A DNA stretch of 7,532 bases, taken from assembly GCA_003556985.1 (NCBI GenBank), contig PWPZ01000263.1, positions 1 through 7,532 on the forward strand, written 5' to 3'. The notes beneath the pieces are model-generated. The model did not search any database. It was not told the origin of the DNA and was given only the letters and a program-made list of their open reading frames with translations. The DNA is from Bacteroidota bacterium (GTDB lineage Bacteria > Bacteroidota > Bacteroidia > Bacteroidales > PUMT01). Positions 6,082 through 7,532 of the stretch are shown piece after piece (within the stretch, counting starts at the first letter, position 1; the number at the start of each line of letters is the position of its first letter). The position numbers were made by a program, and so were the translations under genes.

Positions 6082-7532
6082 ATGGATTCTGAAGAAATTA
6101 AGAAAAGAGAATATCTTGCCGATAGTATTCAGGTGCTTGAAGGACTTGAAGCTGTGCGTAAACGTCCGGCGATGTACATTGGCGATGTTGGTGTGAAGGG
6201 ATTACACCATCTGGTATATGAGGTTATAGATAATTCCATCGACGAGGCAATGGTGGGTTACTGTAACAACATCGACCTGATAATAAATGAAGACGGTTCA
6301 ATTACCGTTACCGATGACGGAAGGGGCATACCGGTTGATTATCATGAAAAGGAAAAGAAATCGGCCCTGGAAGTTGTTATGACGGTATTGCATGCAGGCG
6401 GGAAATTTGACAAGGAATCGTACAAGGTTTCCGGGGGACTGCATGGTGTTGGTGTTTCCTGTGTCAATGCGCTTTCTTCAAAGCTGACTGTAGAAGTTCA
6501 TAAGGAAGGGAAAGTTTATTTCCAGGAATATACAACGGGCAAGCCTCTTGCTGATGTTAAGGAAACAGGTACAACTGATAAAAGAGGAACCGTTGTAACC
6601 TTTTACCCCGATAAAACCATTTTTTCCACAACTGAATTTCATTATGACATACTTTCGAGCCGCCTTCGCGAGCTTTCCTTTCTTAACAAGGGAATAAGGC
6701 TTAGTATAACCGATAAAAGAGATGAGGAAGAGCCGAACGGCGATGCCGTTACCGATACTGATGATGACAATAACGTTAAATATCGTCATGAATCCTTTTA
6801 TTCGGAAGAAGGACTCAAGGAATTTGTAAAACTCCTTGATGTTACCCGGGATAGCATAATAGATGATGTGATCTATATCGAAACCGAGAAGAATAATACT
6901 CCTGTTGAAATAGCTCTTCATTACAACACTTCATTCTCAGAGAATATCCATTCTTATGTTAACAATATAAATACAATCGAGGGGGGCACTCATCTTTCCG
7001 GTTTCAGGCGCGGACTGACACGTACTCTCAAGAATTACGCTGAAAAATCAGGGATGCTGAGCAAGTGTAAATTTGATATCAGCGGTGATGATTTCAGGGA
7101 GGGACTGACCGCAATCATATCAATAAAGGTGCAGGAACCACAGTTTGAAGGACAGACAAAAACCAAGCTCGGGAATTCAGAGGTGATGGGTGCAGTTGAT
7201 CAATCCGTGAGTTCAGTGCTGTCGCACTACCTGGAAGAAAATCCTAAAGATGCAAAAAGTATTGTCCAGAAAGTTGTGCTTGCTGCCACTGCCCGGCATG
7301 CTGCAAGGAAGGCAAGAGAACTGGTGCAAAGGAAAAATGTGCTTTCAGGATCGGGTCTGCCCGGAAAGCTGGCAGATTGCATTGAGAAGGACGCCGCGCT
7401 CTGCGAACTGTTTCTGGTAGAGGGAGACTCCGCGGGCGGATCTGCGAAACAGGGAAGGGACAGGAATTTTCAAGCAATTCTTCCCCTTAAGGGAAAGATT
7501 TTAAATGTGGAGAAAGCCAGGCTGGACAGAAT
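6082..7532 (+). CDS. gyrB: DNA gyrase subunit B (partial, C-terminus beyond the right edge)
   Basis: The first 483 codons of GyrB, the ATP-hydrolysing subunit of DNA gyrase, which with GyrA introduces negative supercoils; the frame is open to the edge. The GHKL ATPase domain is intact: catalytic-base E47 and Mg-binding N51 in YEVIDNSIDEA, D78 in DDGRGIP (78-84), and the ATP-lid glycines GGLHGVG (118-124), all offset by five from E. coli numbering. The TOPRIM domain begins with EGDSAGGSAKQGRDR (E447 onward, metal-binding acidic residue) and continues to PLKGKILNVEKAR before the cut. The sequence LEGLEAVRKRPAMYIG (19-34) is a typical gyrase/topoisomerase IV N-terminus. GyrB is preferred over ParE by overall similarity, including QTKTKLGN and the GSAKQGRDR form. 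An acidic stretch at 214-231 (DEEEPNGDAVTDTDDDNN) looks longer than in E. coli GyrB. The ATG follows an A-rich leader without a Shine-Dalgarno site. Confidence 0.97.
   Translation, partial: MDSEEIKKREYLADSIQVLEGLEAVRKRPAMYIGDVGVKGLHHLVYEVIDNSIDEAMVGYCNNIDLIINEDGSITVTDDGRGIPVDYHEKEKKSALEVVMTVLHAGGKFDKESYKVSGGLHGVGVSCVNALSSKLTVEVHKEGKVYFQEYTTGKPLADVKETGTTDKRGTVVTFYPDKTIFSTTEFHYDILSSRLRELSFLNKGIRLSITDKRDEEEPNGDAVTDTDDDNNVKYRHESFYSEEGLKEFVKLLDVTRDSIIDDVIYIETEKNNTPVEIALHYNTSFSENIHSYVNNINTIEGGTHLSGFRRGLTRTLKNYAEKSGMLSKCKFDISGDDFREGLTAIISIKVQEPQFEGQTKTKLGNSEVMGAVDQSVSSVLSHYLEENPKDAKSIVQKVVLAATARHAARKARELVQRKNVLSGSGLPGKLADCIEKDAALCELFLVEGDSAGGSAKQGRDRNFQAILPLKGKILNVEKARLDR

Noticed and set aside
6478..6921. 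A 147-codon minus-strand open frame inside gyrB
   Set aside because: It is the shadow of highly conserved GyrB sequence.
1..7532. Mobile element, CRISPR array or horizontally acquired island
   Set aside because: No transposase or integrase motifs, no regularly spaced repeats, no target-site duplications seen; genes and composition look uniform across the window.

Overview
This window looks like chromosomal DNA from a member of the Bacteroidota, probably the Bacteroidales or a relative. Three things point there. The FtsE and GyrB sequences have Bacteroidota character. None of the four main start codons has a good Shine-Dalgarno sequence at proper spacing. Both intergenic regions carry TAnnTTTG-type -7 promoter elements with a TTG about 19-23 bp upstream, as known for Bacteroides and Flavobacterium. 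It is mostly core, vertically inherited-looking sequence. I see no transposase, integrase, CRISPR array, tRNA or rRNA.

Layout. On the minus strand, 26-736 is a complete ftsE gene for the ATPase of the FtsEX cell-division complex. A ribosome-binding-site-like sequence follows it, suggesting another minus-strand gene starting just outside the left edge. A 389-base non-coding region (737-1125) separates ftsE from the divergent plus-strand genes. It holds a terminator-like T-tract, a candidate Bacteroidota promoter and a hairpin-containing leader. On the plus strand, 1126-4200 encodes a 1024-residue exported protein made almost entirely of TPR helical repeats. After only 20 bases, 4221-5903 encodes a 560-residue exported outer-membrane beta-barrel protein. 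These two form an obvious operon. A 178-base intergenic region (5904-6081) carries a good candidate promoter overlapped by an inverted repeat. It precedes gyrB (6082 to the right edge), whose first 483 codons are present.

How the genes relate. ftsE and gyrB are housekeeping genes for division and DNA supercoiling. The TPR-barrel pair between them is the least understood part. The two genes are close enough to be co-translated, both products are exported, and together they suggest an outer-membrane assembly in which a periplasmic helical solenoid works with a plugless barrel. From memory this pair is recurrent in Bacteroidota and usually annotated only as a TPR protein and a hypothetical or TonB-receptor-like protein, so it is the best candidate here for an uncharacterised system.
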